Assembly (NCBI GenBank): GCA_965206775.1
Contig: CBDBKU010000001.1
Coordinates: forward strand, 372,001-436,000
Source of the DNA: VXMF01 sp965206775
Lineage (GTDB): Bacteria > Acidobacteriota > Terriglobia > Bryobacterales > UBA6623
Length of the DNA stretch: 64,000 bases
Reading direction: 5' to 3'
This document shows positions 62,207 through 64,000 of this stretch, piece after piece; within the stretch, counting starts at the first letter, position 1, and each line of letters opens with the position of its first letter. Both the position numbers and the translations under genes were made by a program. A model generated the notes under the pieces. It was given only the letters and a program-made list of their open reading frames with translations, did not search any database and had not been told where the DNA came from.

Positions 62207-63619
62207 ATGACGCCGACCGTAGCCCTGAACCGCCGAGACCTGATGAAAGTCTTGGGAGGGGGTCTCGCCAACGTCGGTCTCGCGGCCACGCTGGCGGGCG
62301 ATCGAGCGCTGGCCGGGACGCAGGGCAACGGAAGTCCGGTCCCGCACTTCGCTCCCAAGGCGAAGAACGTCATTTCGATTTTCTGTTACGGCGGCCCCAG
62401 CCAGGTCGACACCTTCGACCCGAAGCCCGAACTCGCGAATCACGCGGGGGAGGTGATGAATGGCGTGGGCGAGGTGGTGGTTTCGCAGGGCAACCCGGGC
62501 GGTCTCATGCCGTCGCCCTGGAAGTTCAAGAAGTACGGACAGAGCGGCATCGAGGTCTCCGAGCTGTTCCCGAAGGTGGCCGGGCACGTCGACGACATGG
62601 CGGTGATCCGGTCGATGTACACCTCCTCCAACGACCACGGCCCGGCGCTTTACCAGATGAATACGGGGACGGTTCTCGCTGGCCATCCGAGTGTGGGCAG
62701 CTGGCTGACCTACGGCTTGGGCTCGGAGAACACCAACCTTCCGGGCTACGTGGTTTTCACGGATCACCGCGGCGGGCCGATCAACGGCCAGCCCAACTGG
62801 GGCGCCGGCTTCATGCCCGCGGCCTTTCAAGGCACTCAGTTCCGCTCCGCGGGCGATCCCATCGTGGACCTTCGTCCGCCGAAGGAAGTCAGCCGCGAAC
62901 GCCAGCGCAAGTGGCTGGACCTGCTCCAGGACCTGAACCGGGAGCACCTGTCGCTGAATCCCGAGGACAACGAGCTGTCGGCGCGCATCCAGTCCTACGA
63001 GCTCGCGTACAACATGCAGGTTCACGCGACGGAGGCGATCGATATCTCCAAGGAGAGCGAGGCGACGCGCAATCTCTACGGCCTGGACGACGACCGGACG
63101 CGGTTCTTCGGCCGCCAGGCCCTGATGGCGCGGAGGCTCGTGGAACGGGGTGTTCGTGTCGTGCAGCTGTACTCCGGCGGGGGCAACCACGAACCGACCT
63201 GGGACCAGCACTGGTCGCTGAAGTACTTCCACACGATGCACGCGGGCGAGACTGACGGGCCGATCGCGGGGCTGATCGCGGACCTCAAGCAGCGCGGCCT
63301 GTTCGAGGAGACGCTGATCGTTTGGCACGGCGAATTCGGCAGGATGCCGATCAGCCAGCGGCTGGACGGCCGCGACCACAACCCGTACGGATTCACGGTA
63401 TGGCTGGCCGGAGGCGGTATCAAGGGTGGGACGGTGGTTGGCGCGACGGATCACTTCGGCTACAAGGGCGTGGAAAACCGCAAGTCGGTGTATGACCTGC
63501 ACGCGACCATCCTGCACCTGATGGGCCTGAACCACGAACGGCTGACCTACCATCACAACGGCCGGGACATGCGGCTGACCGACGTGCACGGCGACTTGAT
63601 CCAGGAGATCATGGCCTAG
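62207..63619 (+). CDS. DUF1501 protein with Tat signal
   Basis: This 470-aa protein has a twin-arginine signal ('NRRDLMKVLGGGLANVGLAATLAG') and the DUF1501 pattern of the alkaline-phosphatase-like fold: 'VISIFCYGGPSQVDTFDPKP', 'SELFPKVAGHVDDMAVIRSMYTSSNDHGPALYQMNTG', 'GSWLTYGLGSEN', 'LIVWHGEFGRMP', 'DGRDHNPYGFTVWLAGGGIKGG'. Its role is unknown; it is usually encoded beside DUF1553 cytochrome-type proteins, one of which is at 53331. A TTG one codon upstream is an alternative start. It follows the fuconate dehydratase gene by 46 bases. Confidence 0.9.
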   Translation: MTPTVALNRRDLMKVLGGGLANVGLAATLAGDRALAGTQGNGSPVPHFAPKAKNVISIFCYGGPSQVDTFDPKPELANHAGEVMNGVGEVVVSQGNPGGLMPSPWKFKKYGQSGIEVSELFPKVAGHVDDMAVIRSMYTSSNDHGPALYQMNTGTVLAGHPSVGSWLTYGLGSENTNLPGYVVFTDHRGGPINGQPNWGAGFMPAAFQGTQFRSAGDPIVDLRPPKEVSRERQRKWLDLLQDLNREHLSLNPEDNELSARIQSYELAYNMQVHATEAIDISKESEATRNLYGLDDDRTRFFGRQALMARRLVERGVRVVQLYSGGGNHEPTWDQHWSLKYFHTMHAGETDGPIAGLIADLKQRGLFEETLIVWHGEFGRMPISQRLDGRDHNPYGFTVWLAGGGIKGGTVVGATDHFGYKGVENRKSVYDLHATILHLMGLNHERLTYHHNGRDMRLTDVHGDLIQEIMA

Positions 63620-63745
63620 AAGCGCCCCGTCCACTTGCCGTGTCTTCCGCTGCGGCAGCCGAATGTGACGCGAACCTGCGGGCGTCGCGCTGACGGTCCC
63701 TCGGACTCTCGCCAGTCGTTGCGAAGCGCCGAGGCCGGCGAGCCG

Positions 63746-64000
63746 CTACGGAGCGCTGCGCTGCCGGCGAGCCTGCCGTTGCCGGCGCTTCATCTCCTTC
63801 TCGTCAAGGACCGTTAAATTGAAGTTGACTTCGATCAGCGTGACAACCTCGACAACCCGCCCGTTCAGCCTCGTCGGGCGGTATTCCCACTGGGCCACCG
63901 CTGCCATTGCGGCCGGCGCCAGCATGGGGTGGCCTGAGATCAGGTGCAGGTTCCGCACTCGACCGTTTGTGGCTATGATCGCTTCCAGCCTCACCGTCCC
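63746..64000 (-). CDS. TonB C-terminal-domain protein, 3' part (cut by window end)
   Basis: The minus-strand frame that ends at 63746 carries a TonB C-terminal domain: 'VRLEAIIATNGRVRNLHLISGHPMLAPAAMAAVAQWEYRP' in character, ending 'VVTLIEVNFNLTVLDE' plus a basic tail rich in Arg and Gln. This domain contacts the TonB box of outer-membrane receptors in energy transducers. The N-terminal membrane anchor and proline-rich linker are outside the window. The frame is open through the window end. Confidence 0.82.
   Translation of the reverse strand, partial: GTVRLEAIIATNGRVRNLHLISGHPMLAPAAMAAVAQWEYRPTRLNGRVVEVVTLIEVNFNLTVLDEKEMKRRQRQARRQRSAP

Noticed and set aside
1..64000. CRISPR arrays, rRNA genes and prophage structural genes
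   Set aside because: No regularly spaced repeats, rRNA-like stretches or capsid/tail genes were seen when reading both strands.

Overview
The window reads as a chromosomal segment of a GC-rich, Gram-negative-type heterotroph. The best taxonomic guess is Acidobacteriota (Bryobacterales/Solibacter-like) or a related lineage. The reasons are an Oar-like TonB-dependent receptor with an N-terminal carboxypeptidase-regulatory-like domain, a cytochrome-c-type DUF1549/DUF1553 protein and a DUF1501 protein, several sulfatases, Tat-exported Gfo/Idh/MocA and aldo/keto reductases, and an FN3-like C-terminal domain. This is inference from gene content; there is no rRNA in the window.

Layout. 1-3.1 kb: tail of an ABC ATPase gene, uvrC and a YrdC/Sua5 gene. 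3.16-8.31 kb: an IS4-like insertion sequence with a 9-bp target duplication, itself split just after its catalytic Glu by a recombinase-in-trio (RIT) element with three overlapping tyrosine recombinase genes and 79-bp perfect inverted repeats. 8.4-15.8 kb: housekeeping and transport genes (rhodanese, metallophosphoesterase, ABC-2 permease, DUF420, heterodimeric ABC exporter, glycosyltransferase). 15.9-27.2 kb: carbohydrate catabolism (DUF5060-type glycosidase, IolD, a sodium:solute symporter, IolE) and three sulfatases.

27.4-47.8 kb is an accessory island. It holds a decayed type I restriction locus (hsdS with several lesions, hsdR with a large internal deletion) around an intact DUF433/DUF5615 toxin-antitoxin pair; an IS4-like remnant; two large uncommon genes (an 896-aa protein with a possible DUF2325-like C-terminus and a 797-aa 2-oxoglutarate/Fe(II) oxygenase); a 360-bp MITE with IS1595-type ends; a transposase carrying a DruA (DUF4338) domain fused to an ISAs1 DDE domain; an IS1634-like transposase; a complete IS1595 element with an 8-bp target duplication; a broken TonB receptor gene; and a TcmP/DUF5131 two-gene cassette of lower GC. 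The island ends near a tRNA-Val(UAC).

48-64 kb returns to metabolism: a frameshifted alanine-glyoxylate-type aminotransferase, exported oxidoreductases, an alkaline-phosphatase-superfamily enzyme, two tandem hotdog thioesterases, a cytochrome-c DUF1553 protein, an M1 peptidase, a CysM/JAMM-protease pair, L-fuconate dehydratase, DUF1501 and the C-terminus of a TonB-type protein. Together, the IolD/symporter/IolE, fuconate dehydratase, glycosidase and sulfatase genes suggest use of inositols and sulfated or deoxy-sugar polysaccharides.
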